A stretch of 6,495 nt of DNA from an uncultured Methylococcaceae bacterium (GTDB lineage: Bacteria; Pseudomonadota; Gammaproteobacteria; Methylococcales; Methylomonadaceae). How positions within the stretch are numbered: the stretch's first letter is position 1; each line of letters opens with the position of its first letter. Positions 1 through 6,495 of the stretch are shown here, piece after piece. The stretch covers positions 1 to 6,495 of the forward strand of contig CAJVYO010000100.1 of the NCBI GenBank assembly GCA_913009515.1, written 5' to 3'. The notes below the pieces were generated by a model. That model was given only the letters and a program-made list of their open reading frames with translations, did no database searches and was not told where the DNA came from. The translations under genes and the position numbers were made by a program.

Positions 1-1
1 A

Positions 2-1645
2 AGTGGTGAAATTCAGTTTGTACCGGATAACTGGAAAAATACCTATTATGAATGGATGAATAATATTCAGGATTGGTGTATTTCACGGCAAATTTGGTGG
101 GGGCATCGTATTCCTGCCTGGTATGATGAAGAAGATAATGTGTATGTCGCTCATTCAGAATCTGAGGTGCGTGAAAAATATAAACTAGCGGCGGATATTA
201 AATTACGTCAAGATGAAGATGTGCTTGATACGTGGTTTTCATCAGCATTATGGCCGTTTTCAACCTTAGGCTGGCCTGAACAAACACCTGAATTAGCACA
301 GCATTACCCGACTAGCGTATTAGTGACAGGGTTTGATATTATTTTCTTCTGGGTTGCCCGTATGATTATGATGGGTAAAAAATTCATGGGCGAAGTGCCG
401 TTTAATAAAATTTATATTCACGGCTTAGTGCGTGATGCGGCAGGTCAGAAAATGTCGAAATCAAAAGGTAATGTGTTAGACCCGATTGATTTAATCGATG
501 GTATTAGTCTGGAAGATTTAGTGGCTAAACGCGTTAAAGGCATGATGCAGCCACATTTAGCGGAAAAAATTGAAAAAGCCACGCGTAAAGAATTTCCAGA
601 GGGCATCCCGTCCTATGGTACCGATGCCTTGCGTTTTACGTTTGCATCGCTTGCATCAACAGGGCGAGATATTCGCTTAGATGCTGGACGTATTGATGGT
701 TATCGTAATTTCTGTAATAAAATATGGAATGCGGCACGTTTTGTCCTCATGAATACTGAAGAGCAGGACTGTGGTTTACAAGGCGGTGATTTAACCTATA
801 GTCAAGCCGATAAATGGATTGTATCGCGATTGAATCAAGTGATAGCCTCAACAAGTGACGCGATTGAAAATTATCGTTTTGATCATGCGGCACAAGAAAT
901 CTATGATTTTACATGGAATGAGTATTGCGATTGGTATTTGGAATTATCTAAAATTTCATTACAATCTGAGGATAAAGCGTTACAGCGTGGCACGCGTAAA
1001 ACCTTGTTGCAGGTGTTAGAAACACTGTTACGTTTAGCACATCCGATTATGCCGTTTATTACCGAAGAAATTTGGCAGCGGGTGGCTCCGTTAGCAGGGA
1101 TTGAGGCTGAAACCATTATGTTACAAGCGTATCCTGAATGTGATACAGCTCAAATAGATGAAGAGGCGGTTGCTGCGATTGAGTGGACCAAACAGTTTAT
1201 TTTAGGGGTACGGCGTATTCGCGGCGAAATGAATATTGCACCGAGTAAGCCTTTACCGGTGATATTGGATAATGTCAGTGATAGCGATAAACAGTATTTA
1301 CAACAGGCTCAAATTTATGTGCAAAAATTTGGACGTATTGAGTCGATTGATTTTCTAACCGCAGGTGAATCTGAGCCTGAGTCTGCAATCGCGTTGGTGG
1401 GTGAGTTGCGGATATTAATTCCGATGGCGGGATTAATTGATAAAGTTGCTGAAATTGCACGTTTAGAAAAAGAAATTCAAAAATTAGAAAAAGATTTACC
1501 GCGTATTGAAGGTAAATTAAATAATCCTAAATTTGTAGATAAAGCGCCTGCAGCGGTGATTGATAAAGAAAAAGAAAAATTAGCAACTATTCAGCGTTCA
1601 TTGACTAATTTTAATGAACAATTAGAAAAAATTCGTTTGTTATAG
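2..1645 (+). CDS. valS: Valyl-tRNA synthetase, C-terminal part (5' end outside window)
   Basis: Class I aminoacyl-tRNA synthetase that charges tRNA-Val with valine in the cytoplasm. The reading frame is open from base 2, and the codons before the first ATG (base 56) already read as ValS (for example FVPDNW and the segment leading into NIQDWCISRQ), so that ATG is internal and the gene is cut by the window edge. About 547 residues are visible; by comparison with the E. coli enzyme (951 aa) about 400 are missing, including the HIGH motif and most of the editing domain. Visible parts in order are the second half of the catalytic core with WWGHRIPAWY, the KMSKS ATP-binding loop at bases 449-463, the helical anticodon-binding domain with NFCNKIWNAARFVLMN and FTWNEYCDWYLELSK, and a Lys/Glu-rich C-terminal coiled coil (about bases 1436-1642) typical of bacterial ValS. 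No lesion is visible. It ends with TAG, and no hairpin plus T-run terminator follows. Confidence 0.98.
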   Translation, partial: SGEIQFVPDNWKNTYYEWMNNIQDWCISRQIWWGHRIPAWYDEEDNVYVAHSESEVREKYKLAADIKLRQDEDVLDTWFSSALWPFSTLGWPEQTPELAQHYPTSVLVTGFDIIFFWVARMIMMGKKFMGEVPFNKIYIHGLVRDAAGQKMSKSKGNVLDPIDLIDGISLEDLVAKRVKGMMQPHLAEKIEKATRKEFPEGIPSYGTDALRFTFASLASTGRDIRLDAGRIDGYRNFCNKIWNAARFVLMNTEEQDCGLQGGDLTYSQADKWIVSRLNQVIASTSDAIENYRFDHAAQEIYDFTWNEYCDWYLELSKISLQSEDKALQRGTRKTLLQVLETLLRLAHPIMPFITEEIWQRVAPLAGIEAETIMLQAYPECDTAQIDEEAVAAIEWTKQFILGVRRIRGEMNIAPSKPLPVILDNVSDSDKQYLQQAQIYVQKFGRIESIDFLTAGESEPESAIALVGELRILIPMAGLIDKVAEIARLEKEIQKLEKDLPRIEGKLNNPKFVDKAPAAVIDKEKEKLATIQRSLTNFNEQLEKIRLL

Positions 1646-1661
1646 ATATAAAATAGAGTAA

Positions 1662-1670
1662 TGTTATTAT
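1662..1670 (+). promoter_or_regulatory. Candidate extended -10 promoter for the response regulator-pilBCD-coaE unit
   Basis: TGTTATTAT reads as an extended -10 element: TG, one base, then TATTAT, a 5/6 match to TATAAT. No convincing -35 lies 16-18 bases upstream; the nearest TTG-type hexamer (TTGTTA, 1637-1642) is 22 bases away. An extended -10 can function without a good -35. The predicted start would be near 1676-1678, giving a leader of about 25 bases. The surrounding sequence is AT-rich, so chance matches are easy. Readthrough from valS is an alternative source of transcript. Confidence 0.35.
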
Positions 1671-1685
1671 TAAAATTGAATTTTA
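1671..1685. repeat. Perfect AT palindrome, possible operator
   Basis: TAAAATTGAATTTTA is a perfect 7-base inverted repeat around a single central G. After one mismatch (1670/1686) two more pairs continue outward (1669/1687 and 1668/1688). It starts directly after the candidate -10 hexamer and is centred on the predicted transcription start, which is where a repressor site would block initiation. It contains no GC pairs in the arms and has no following T-run, so it is a poor terminator. In DNA this AT-rich a palindrome may arise by chance, and no known regulator motif is recognised. Confidence 0.3.
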
Positions 1686-1690
1686 GTATA

Positions 1691-1695
1691 GAGGG
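1691..1695 (+). promoter_or_regulatory. Ribosome binding site of the tandem-receiver gene
   Basis: GAGGG lies 7 bases before the ATG at 1703. It is the clearest Shine-Dalgarno sequence in the window. An in-frame TAG directly precedes the ATG (1700-1702) and the next in-frame Met is residue 60, so this site fixes the start. Confidence 0.75.
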
Positions 1696-1702
1696 CGAAT
1701 AG

Positions 1703-2488
1703 ATGGATTATGATTATAGTGAACTACAAGTCTTTTTAGTTGAACCCTCAAAAACACAGCAACATATTATTAGCAATTTTCTTAAGGAAGTGGGAATTGT
1801 TAATATTATTTGCTGTGCCAAGGGCGAAGAAGTGTTTGAAAAATTTGTAGTGGCAGATCCTGATTTAGTGATTAGTGCCATGTATCTGCCTGATATGACT
1901 GGCTGTGATTTAGTGAATCAATTACGTCAAGATGATTATGATATGGCATTCATGTTAATTTCTAGCGAAACGAATTTATCCAGTTTAGAGCCCATTAAAC
2001 AAGCGGGTGCAGTGGCTATTTTACCTAAGCCTTTCACCTTAGAGGCCTTAAAAATAGGCTTGTCAGCCACGATTGAATATTTGTATCCGGAGCATATTGA
2101 ATTGGAACATTTAGATGTTGAAGATGTGGCGGTGTTATTGGTTGATGATAGTCCGTTTGCGTTGAAATATATCAGTAGAACCTTGAAGGAATTAGGGGTA
2201 GAGAATATTACCGAAGTCAATGATGGCCAAGAAGCGATTGAGATGCTCGGCGAGAGCTTTTTTGATTTGGTGATTACGGATTACAATATGCCGGGCGTGA
2301 ATGGCTTGCAATTAACCGAATATATTAGAGATGAAAGTGAGCAAAAATCAACGCCGGTGATTATGATTACCAGTGAAGGTAGCAGCAGCAAGCTAGAAGC
2401 AATTAAGCATGTAGGGGTTTCAGCTATTTTGAACAAACCTTTTGAAGTAAGTTCAATGCGAAATTTGATTGCGAGTTTATTAAATTAA
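1703..2488 (+). CDS. Tandem receiver response regulator: pseudo-receiver followed by intact receiver, no output domain
   Basis: A 261-residue soluble CheY-like protein made of two receiver (REC) domains and nothing else. The second domain (about 142-261) has every site needed for phosphotransfer: D148 and D149 for Mg2+, phospho-acceptor D193 in DYNMPG, T223, and K245 in NKPF. The first domain (about 8-125) keeps the fold signature (DLVIS...LPDMTG, S87, K109 in PKPF), but the acidic pair is E14-P15 and the phospho-acceptor position is A59 (GCC at 1877-1879), so it should not be phosphorylated there. The linker (about 126-141) is acidic. There is no DNA-binding, GGDEF, EAL, HPt or kinase region. 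The gene ends 22 bases before pilB in the same direction, suggesting co-transcription with the pilus motor and a role as a protein-binding switch in pilus assembly or twitching. That role is inferred from position. I do not recognise it as PilG, PilH or another named Pil/Chp regulator, all of which would be single-receiver proteins. Confidence 0.93.
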   Translation: MDYDYSELQVFLVEPSKTQQHIISNFLKEVGIVNIICCAKGEEVFEKFVVADPDLVISAMYLPDMTGCDLVNQLRQDDYDMAFMLISSETNLSSLEPIKQAGAVAILPKPFTLEALKIGLSATIEYLYPEHIELEHLDVEDVAVLLVDDSPFALKYISRTLKELGVENITEVNDGQEAIEMLGESFFDLVITDYNMPGVNGLQLTEYIRDESEQKSTPVIMITSEGSSSKLEAIKHVGVSAILNKPFEVSSMRNLIASLLN

Positions 2489-2494
2489 TAGAGT

Positions 2495-2499
2495 AAGGA
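2495..2499 (+). promoter_or_regulatory. Ribosome binding site of pilB
   Basis: AAGGA lies 11 bases before the ATG at 2511, somewhat further than ideal. An in-frame TAA at 2505-2507 leaves no room for an upstream start, and the next in-frame Met codons are at residues 52-53, so the ATG at 2511 is well supported. Confidence 0.6.
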
Positions 2500-2510
2500 C
2501 GTTGTAATAT

Positions 2511-4211
2511 ATGGACATTAAAAGAGTAGAGTTAGTTTTAGCAGGCTTGGTTAAACAAGGTATTTTAACTGAGGAAGACGCTAAAAAGCATAGTGATACG
2601 GTGATTAAGGAAAAAGAACCGTTAGTAAAGTATTTAGTATCTAAGGGGATTGTGAAGGGTGGCATGATGGCCCATTATTTATCACATATTTTTCATGTGC
2701 CTTTTTTAGATTTATCGGCATTTGATTTAGACAGTATGCCGACGACAGTGATTAATAAAGAGTTAATTGAAAAGCACCGTGTTTTGCCATTATATAAGCG
2801 GGGTACTTATTTATTTATCGGGATTGCTGATCCCACCAATGTAAAAGCACTCGATGAGGTTAAGTTCCAGACAAATTTAAAAATTGCGACCATTGTGGTT
2901 GAGCAAGATAAATTAGCTATCGCCATTGATGAATTCCTTGAAAGCATGGAAGGTAATTTCATGATGGAGGATTTATTAGATACTGATTTGGATAATGTGG
3001 AATTAACCGGAGGGGACCAAGCGCAAGAAGCGGTGGCCATAAAGGAAAACGATACCCCGATTATTCGTTTTGTGAATAAATTATTATTAGATGCGATTAA
3101 ACAAGGCGTGTCGGATATTCATTTAGAGCCTTTTGAAAAAGTATTTAGAATTCGTTATCGTAGTGATGGCATGTTGCATAAGGTCTCTACACCGCCTAAT
3201 AATATGGCACAGCGGATTATTTCACGTATCAAAATTATGTCTAAAATGGACATTGCTGAACGACGTTTACCGCAGGATGGCCGGTTAAAGTTGATTATGT
3301 CACGGACACGGGCGATTGATTTTCGGGTAAATACCTGCCCGACGTTGTTTGGGGAAAAAGTGGTATTGCGTATTTTAGATCCTACTAATGCACAGTTAGG
3401 GGTAGAAAAATTAGGCTTTGAACCTGAGCAAAAGAAATTATTTATCGATGCGTTAAATCAGCCTTATGGCATGATTTTAGTCACCGGGCCAACAGGAAGT
3501 GGTAAAACAGTGTCTTTGTATACCGGTTTAAATATGCTGAATAGCATTGACCGTAATATTTCAACAGCCGAAGATCCCGTTGAAATTACCGTAGAAGGTA
3601 TTAACCAAGTTAATATGAATGTAAAAGCAGGATTAACGTTTGCGGAAGCCTTACGGGCTTTTCTAAGACAAGATCCTGATATTATTATGGTTGGGGAAAT
3701 TCGAGATTTAGAAACAGGTGCCATCGCGGTTAAGGCGGCACAAACAGGTCATTTAGTGCTATCAACCTTACACACCAATGATGCCCCGCAGACCTTAAAC
3801 CGTTTATTACAAATGGGTATTCCGGCGTTTAATATTGTGTCATCGGTTATTTTGATTATGGCACAGCGTTTGGCGCGGAGACTTTGTACAGAATGCAAAA
3901 AAGATGGTGAATATCCCGACAGTGCATTATTAGAGATTGGTTTTGAGCAAAAAGATATTGGTACGTTTACGGCTTATAAAGCGGTAGGTTGTGATATGTG
4001 TACCAATGGCTATAAAGGGCGAGTGGGTATTTATCAAGTGATGCCGATTAGTGAAGCAATGAAAGCAAATATATTAAAAGGAGCAAATGCAATGGAATTA
4101 GCAGACCAATCAAAAGCCGAAGGGGTAAATGATTTAAGGGCTTCAGGATTATTAAAGATTGTACAGGGAGTGACCTCCATTGAAGAAGTCGATAGAGTGA
4201 CCTTGGCATAG
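2511..4211 (+). CDS. pilB: Type IV pilus extension ATPase PilB
   Basis: Cytoplasmic hexameric secretion ATPase of the GspE/PulE family that powers pilin polymerisation at the base of the type IV pilus, acting through PilC. It is 566 residues, the expected PilB length. An N-terminal GspE-type domain (about 1-145) and an acidic linker (about 150-180) precede the N2 and ATPase domains (about 183-566). Visible motifs are Walker A GPTGSGKT at 326-333 (K332), Asp box AEDPVE at 353-358, Walker B with GEIRD at 395-399 (E396), and His box GHLVLSTLHTND at 413-424. A tetracysteine zinc site is present at C459/C462 and C494/C497, typical of PilB/GspE extension ATPases and absent from PilT-type retraction ATPases. 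The N-terminal domain shows no clear RLG-type MshEN motif, so c-di-GMP binding is not supported by sequence. The immediate pilC and pilD neighbours separate it from general secretion GspE. All motifs are intact. Confidence 0.97.
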   Translation: MDIKRVELVLAGLVKQGILTEEDAKKHSDTVIKEKEPLVKYLVSKGIVKGGMMAHYLSHIFHVPFLDLSAFDLDSMPTTVINKELIEKHRVLPLYKRGTYLFIGIADPTNVKALDEVKFQTNLKIATIVVEQDKLAIAIDEFLESMEGNFMMEDLLDTDLDNVELTGGDQAQEAVAIKENDTPIIRFVNKLLLDAIKQGVSDIHLEPFEKVFRIRYRSDGMLHKVSTPPNNMAQRIISRIKIMSKMDIAERRLPQDGRLKLIMSRTRAIDFRVNTCPTLFGEKVVLRILDPTNAQLGVEKLGFEPEQKKLFIDALNQPYGMILVTGPTGSGKTVSLYTGLNMLNSIDRNISTAEDPVEITVEGINQVNMNVKAGLTFAEALRAFLRQDPDIIMVGEIRDLETGAIAVKAAQTGHLVLSTLHTNDAPQTLNRLLQMGIPAFNIVSSVILIMAQRLARRLCTECKKDGEYPDSALLEIGFEQKDIGTFTAYKAVGCDMCTNGYKGRVGIYQVMPISEAMKANILKGANAMELADQSKAEGVNDLRASGLLKIVQGVTSIEEVDRVTLA

Positions 4212-4213
4212 CT

Positions 4214-5452
4214 ATGGTTGATACAAAAAAGAAAGTAAATAATGACGAAAAATTAACGTTTATATATAAGGCGAAAGACCGTAAAGGAAAAATTATTCGT
4301 GATGAGGCTATAGGGCTAAGCTTGAATGCGGTAAAAGCTGAATTAACCAGTCAAGGTATGCGGGTTATTTCGATAAAAGAAAAGCCAAAATCCTTATTTT
4401 CTAAATCTAAACCACCTATTGTTTCTAAAGATATTTCATTATTTGCCCGTCAATTAGCGACAATGTTACAGTCGGGTGTGCCGTTGGTGCAGTCGTTTGA
4501 TATTATTGGTCGTGGGCATGAAAATCCATCTATGTCAGAATTATTATTGTCAATTAAGGCGGATGTTGAAGGCGGTGATACATTGGCACAAGCATTACGC
4601 AAGGAAAAACTTTATTTCGATGAGTTATTTTGTAATTTAGTCGATGCGGGTGAACAAGCGGGTATCTTAGAGGGATTATTAGATAAAATTGCGACTTATA
4701 AAGAAAAATCAGAGTCAATTAAAGCCAAAGTAAAAAAAGCCCTAACTTATCCTATTGCAGTTTTAGTCGTCGCCTTTATAGTAACGGCTATTTTATTGAT
4801 TTTTGTGGTACCGGTATTTAAAGATTTATTTGATAGTTTTGGAGCAGAATTACCCGGTTTTACATTATGGGTGATGGGGTTATCAGATTGGGCAGTTGCG
4901 TATTGGTATTATGTTGTTGGGACAATTATTGTTATTGTTAAAGTATTTGGTTATTTTAAGAAACGCTCGAAAGAATTTAACCATTTTCTGGATCGACAAA
5001 TGCTCAATCTACCTATTGTAGGGCTTATTTTACATAAATCAGCGGTGGCTCGTTTTGCTCGAACATTAGCAACGATGTCAGCAGCGGGGGTACCCTTAAT
5101 TGAGGCGTTAGCCTCGGTTGCAGGGGCAACCGGTAATATTGTGTATTATACGGCGGTAATGGAGATGCGCTCTGATGTTGAGTCGGGGAATAATCTTGAA
5201 TTTGCGATGACTCGAACCAAGTTGTTTCCGCATATGGTGGTACAGATGTTAGCGATTGGGGAAGAGTCAGGGTCTATTGATAAAATGCTTAATAAAGTCG
5301 CGGATTTTTTTGAGGAAGAAGTGGATAACTTAGTCGATAATTTAAGCAGTCTAATGGAGCCTTTAATTATGTCGGTTTTAGGGGTATTGGTCGGGGGCTT
5401 AATTGTTGCGATGTATTTACCTATCTTTAAACTTGGTGCAGCTGTAGGTTAA
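4214..5452 (+). CDS. pilC: Type IV pilus inner-membrane platform protein PilC
   Basis: Polytopic inner-membrane protein of the GspF/PilC family that forms the platform contacted by PilB during pilus assembly. The 412 residues comprise a charged cytoplasmic N-terminus (about 1-70) and two repeated T2SSF domains (about 73-196 and 276-398). Each domain starts with the same pattern, FARQLATMLQSGVPL (78-92) and FARTLATMSAAGVPL (281-295), and each carries a GE-x-x-G motif (GEQAG 146-150, GEESG 349-353). Likely membrane segments are about 181-202, 229-247 and 383-405. Start: the ATG lies 2 bases after the pilB stop. No good Shine-Dalgarno precedes it (only a GAG within the pilB end, about 16 bases away), so translation is probably coupled to pilB. 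This PilC is distinct from the unrelated tip adhesin PilC/PilY1 of Neisseria. Confidence 0.97.
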   Translation: MVDTKKKVNNDEKLTFIYKAKDRKGKIIRDEAIGLSLNAVKAELTSQGMRVISIKEKPKSLFSKSKPPIVSKDISLFARQLATMLQSGVPLVQSFDIIGRGHENPSMSELLLSIKADVEGGDTLAQALRKEKLYFDELFCNLVDAGEQAGILEGLLDKIATYKEKSESIKAKVKKALTYPIAVLVVAFIVTAILLIFVVPVFKDLFDSFGAELPGFTLWVMGLSDWAVAYWYYVVGTIIVIVKVFGYFKKRSKEFNHFLDRQMLNLPIVGLILHKSAVARFARTLATMSAAGVPLIEALASVAGATGNIVYYTAVMEMRSDVESGNNLEFAMTRTKLFPHMVVQMLAIGEESGSIDKMLNKVADFFEEEVDNLVDNLSSLMEPLIMSVLGVLVGGLIVAMYLPIFKLGAAVG

Positions 5453-5454
5453 TA

Positions 5455-6324
5455 ATGTTTTCATATGATTTAATTTTAAATTCATCGGTGTTATTAACGC
5501 TATTTGCAGGCATATTAGGTTTGCTGGTTGGTAGTTTTTTGAATGTTGTTATCTATCGTTTGCCAGTAATGATGCAGCGTGGCTGGACGGCTGAATGCCA
5601 AGAGTTCCTTGAATTACCTATTGATGAGCAGACAGAACGCTTTGATTTAATGCTCCCTGCATCGCGTTGTCCAAAATGTGACGCAGAGATTAAGTTTTAT
5701 CAAAATATTCCCGTGTTAAGTTATTTGTTTTTAAAAGGGCGGTGTGCAGGCTGTCAGTGTCATATTTCGATACGTTACCCATTAGTTGAATTATTAACCG
5801 GTATTCTATCTGCGGTGATTGCATATCAATTAGGTGGCGAACTCAGTACGGCGTTTGCCTTATTATTAACCTGGGTATTAGTTGCCTTAAGTGGCATTGA
5901 TTTTGATCATCAATTATTACCTGATAATATTGTGTTGCCTACTTTATGGTTAGGGCTATTTTTAAGTGTGTTTGGCATTTTTACCGATCCTATATCGAGT
6001 ATTATCGGTGCGGTAGCAGGTTATTTGGCGTTATGGTGCGTTTTTCATGCATTCAAATTGCTCACCGGTAAGGAAGGCATGGGTTATGGAGATTTTAAAT
6101 TATTAGCCTTGTTTGGTGCGTGGCTAGGCTGGCAATATTTACCGCTAATTATTTTATTATCGTCTTTAGTGGGGGCGGTGATAGGTATTAGTATGATGAT
6201 AGTGTTACAGCGAGATAAAAATATTCCGATTCCTTTTGGCCCTTATTTGGCGATAGCAGGCTGGATTGCTTTATTATGGGGTGATGAAATTAATAACTTA
6301 TATTTAGTGAGTGTGGGTTTATAG
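5455..6324 (+). CDS. pilD: Prepilin leader peptidase / N-methyltransferase PilD
   Basis: Bifunctional inner-membrane aspartyl protease (type IV prepilin peptidase, A24 family) that removes prepilin leader peptides and methylates the new N-terminal residue. It also commonly serves type II secretion pseudopilins. It is 289 residues. The N-terminal membrane helix (about 11-36) with GSFLNVVIYRLP is followed by the cytoplasmic methylase/zinc loop with C72, C75, C97 and C100, then a series of membrane helices (roughly 108-276) holding the two catalytic aspartates, D149 in GIDFDHQLLPD and D213 in GYGDFK. These cysteine and aspartate positions coincide with those known for P. aeruginosa PilD. The full bifunctional architecture is therefore present, unlike the short TcpJ/archaeal-type peptidases lacking the loop. 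The ATG is 2 bases after the pilC stop, with a weak AGG (5446-5448) 6 bases upstream. Confidence 0.97.
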   Translation: MFSYDLILNSSVLLTLFAGILGLLVGSFLNVVIYRLPVMMQRGWTAECQEFLELPIDEQTERFDLMLPASRCPKCDAEIKFYQNIPVLSYLFLKGRCAGCQCHISIRYPLVELLTGILSAVIAYQLGGELSTAFALLLTWVLVALSGIDFDHQLLPDNIVLPTLWLGLFLSVFGIFTDPISSIIGAVAGYLALWCVFHAFKLLTGKEGMGYGDFKLLALFGAWLGWQYLPLIILLSSLVGAVIGISMMIVLQRDKNIPIPFGPYLAIAGWIALLWGDEINNLYLVSVGL

Positions 6325-6327
6325 TTT

Positions 6328-6495
6328 ATGTTGTCTGTTGGTTTAACGGGTGGATTGGCAAGTGGTAAGTCAACGGTTGCTAAACTATTTAATGAGTTAG
6401 GCACGATTATTATTGATGCTGATAAAATTGCACGTGATGTTGTAACGATAGGGTCTGTTGGTTTGGAGCAGGTCGAACAGCAATTTGGTACCGCT
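6328..6495 (+). CDS. coaE: Dephospho-CoA kinase, N-terminal part (3' end outside window)
   Basis: Cytoplasmic kinase for the last step of coenzyme A synthesis, phosphorylating the 3'-hydroxyl of dephospho-CoA with ATP. Only 56 residues (of about 200 usual) are visible before the window ends, and the frame is open to the edge. They begin MLSVGLTGGLASGKSTVAKL, in which GGLASGKST (8-16) is the Walker A loop with K14. They continue with the family motif IIIDADKIARDVV (27-39), whose D30/D32 belong to the substrate-binding signature of CoaE. The ATG is 3 bases after the pilD stop and has no strong Shine-Dalgarno, so it is probably co-transcribed and coupled. The pilD-coaE order is a common gammaproteobacterial arrangement. 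Confidence 0.96.
   Translation, partial: MLSVGLTGGLASGKSTVAKLFNELGTIIIDADKIARDVVTIGSVGLEQVEQQFGTA

Noticed and set aside
56..58. ATG as the start of a shorter valS or a split synthetase
   Set aside because: The frame is open to the left edge and its upstream codons match ValS, so the gene simply begins outside the window.
901..1460. Minus-strand open frames of 71 and 61 codons (901-1116 and 1275-1460)
   Set aside because: They lie wholly inside conserved valS coding sequence, have low-complexity composition, no recognisable domain and no plausible ribosome site.
1646..1702. Rho-independent terminator after valS
   Set aside because: The only inverted repeat (1671-1685) has arms with no GC pairs and is followed by GTATAGAGG rather than a T-run.
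1936..2220. Minus-strand open frame of 94 codons opposite the receiver gene
   Set aside because: It is Ser/Asn-rich and antisense to strongly conserved receiver motifs, as expected from a shadow frame.
2511..2960. c-di-GMP-binding MshEN motif in the PilB N-terminus
   Set aside because: The region has the GspE-type N-terminal fold signature, but the RLG-type ligand-binding motif is not visible.
2480..3040. Minus-strand open frames at 2480-2665 and 2807-3040 opposite pilB
   Set aside because: Antisense shadows of the PilB N-terminal region. No domain is recognisable and they would leave the operon logic unexplained.
3464..3724. Minus-strand open frame of 86 codons opposite the PilB Walker motifs
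   Set aside because: It is the reverse complement of the most conserved part of PilB; its length is explained by constrained codons there.
2511..4211. Type II secretion ATPase GspE, or retraction ATPase PilT
   Set aside because: The length, the tetracysteine motif and the immediate pilC-pilD neighbours favour PilB; PilT is much shorter and lacks the N-terminal domain and zinc site.

Overview
The window is a co-directional stretch (all genes on the + strand) of a bacterial chromosome, very probably a gammaproteobacterium. ValS, PilB, PilC, PilD and CoaE all read like the gammaproteobacterial forms. PilB has the same length as Pseudomonas aeruginosa PilB as I recall it (566 aa), and the PilD cysteines and catalytic aspartates fall at the same residue numbers as in P. 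aeruginosa PilD. Base composition is AT-leaning (roughly 40% G+C by eye) and uniform, with no mobile element, RNA gene or CRISPR array visible. AT-richer lineages such as some Methylococcales or Thiotrichales would fit, but the genus cannot be read from this window.

Layout: (1) 2-1645, the C-terminal half or more of valyl-tRNA synthetase, cut by the left edge. (2) 1646-1702, a 57-base AT-rich intergenic region with an extended -10 promoter candidate, a perfect 15-base palindrome at the predicted transcription start, and a good ribosome binding site. (3) 1703-2488, a stand-alone protein of two receiver domains. The first has lost its phospho-acceptor aspartate (Ala59); the second is intact. 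(4) 2511-6324, the type IV pilus assembly genes pilB (extension ATPase), pilC (inner-membrane platform) and pilD (prepilin peptidase/N-methylase). (5) 6328 to the right edge, the start of coaE (dephospho-CoA kinase). Gaps from the response regulator onward are 22, 2, 2 and 3 bases, so the five genes probably form one transcription unit.

How they work together: PilD cleaves and N-methylates prepilins, PilB hydrolyses ATP to drive pilus polymerisation, and PilC is the membrane platform on which PilB acts. CoaE is a housekeeping enzyme commonly found after pilD in gammaproteobacteria. No pilin gene (pilA) lies in the window. The receiver protein sits immediately before pilB and is the least ordinary item: a pseudo-receiver/receiver tandem with no output domain, plausibly a phosphorylation-dependent protein-protein switch for pilus extension. 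That role is inferred from position only.
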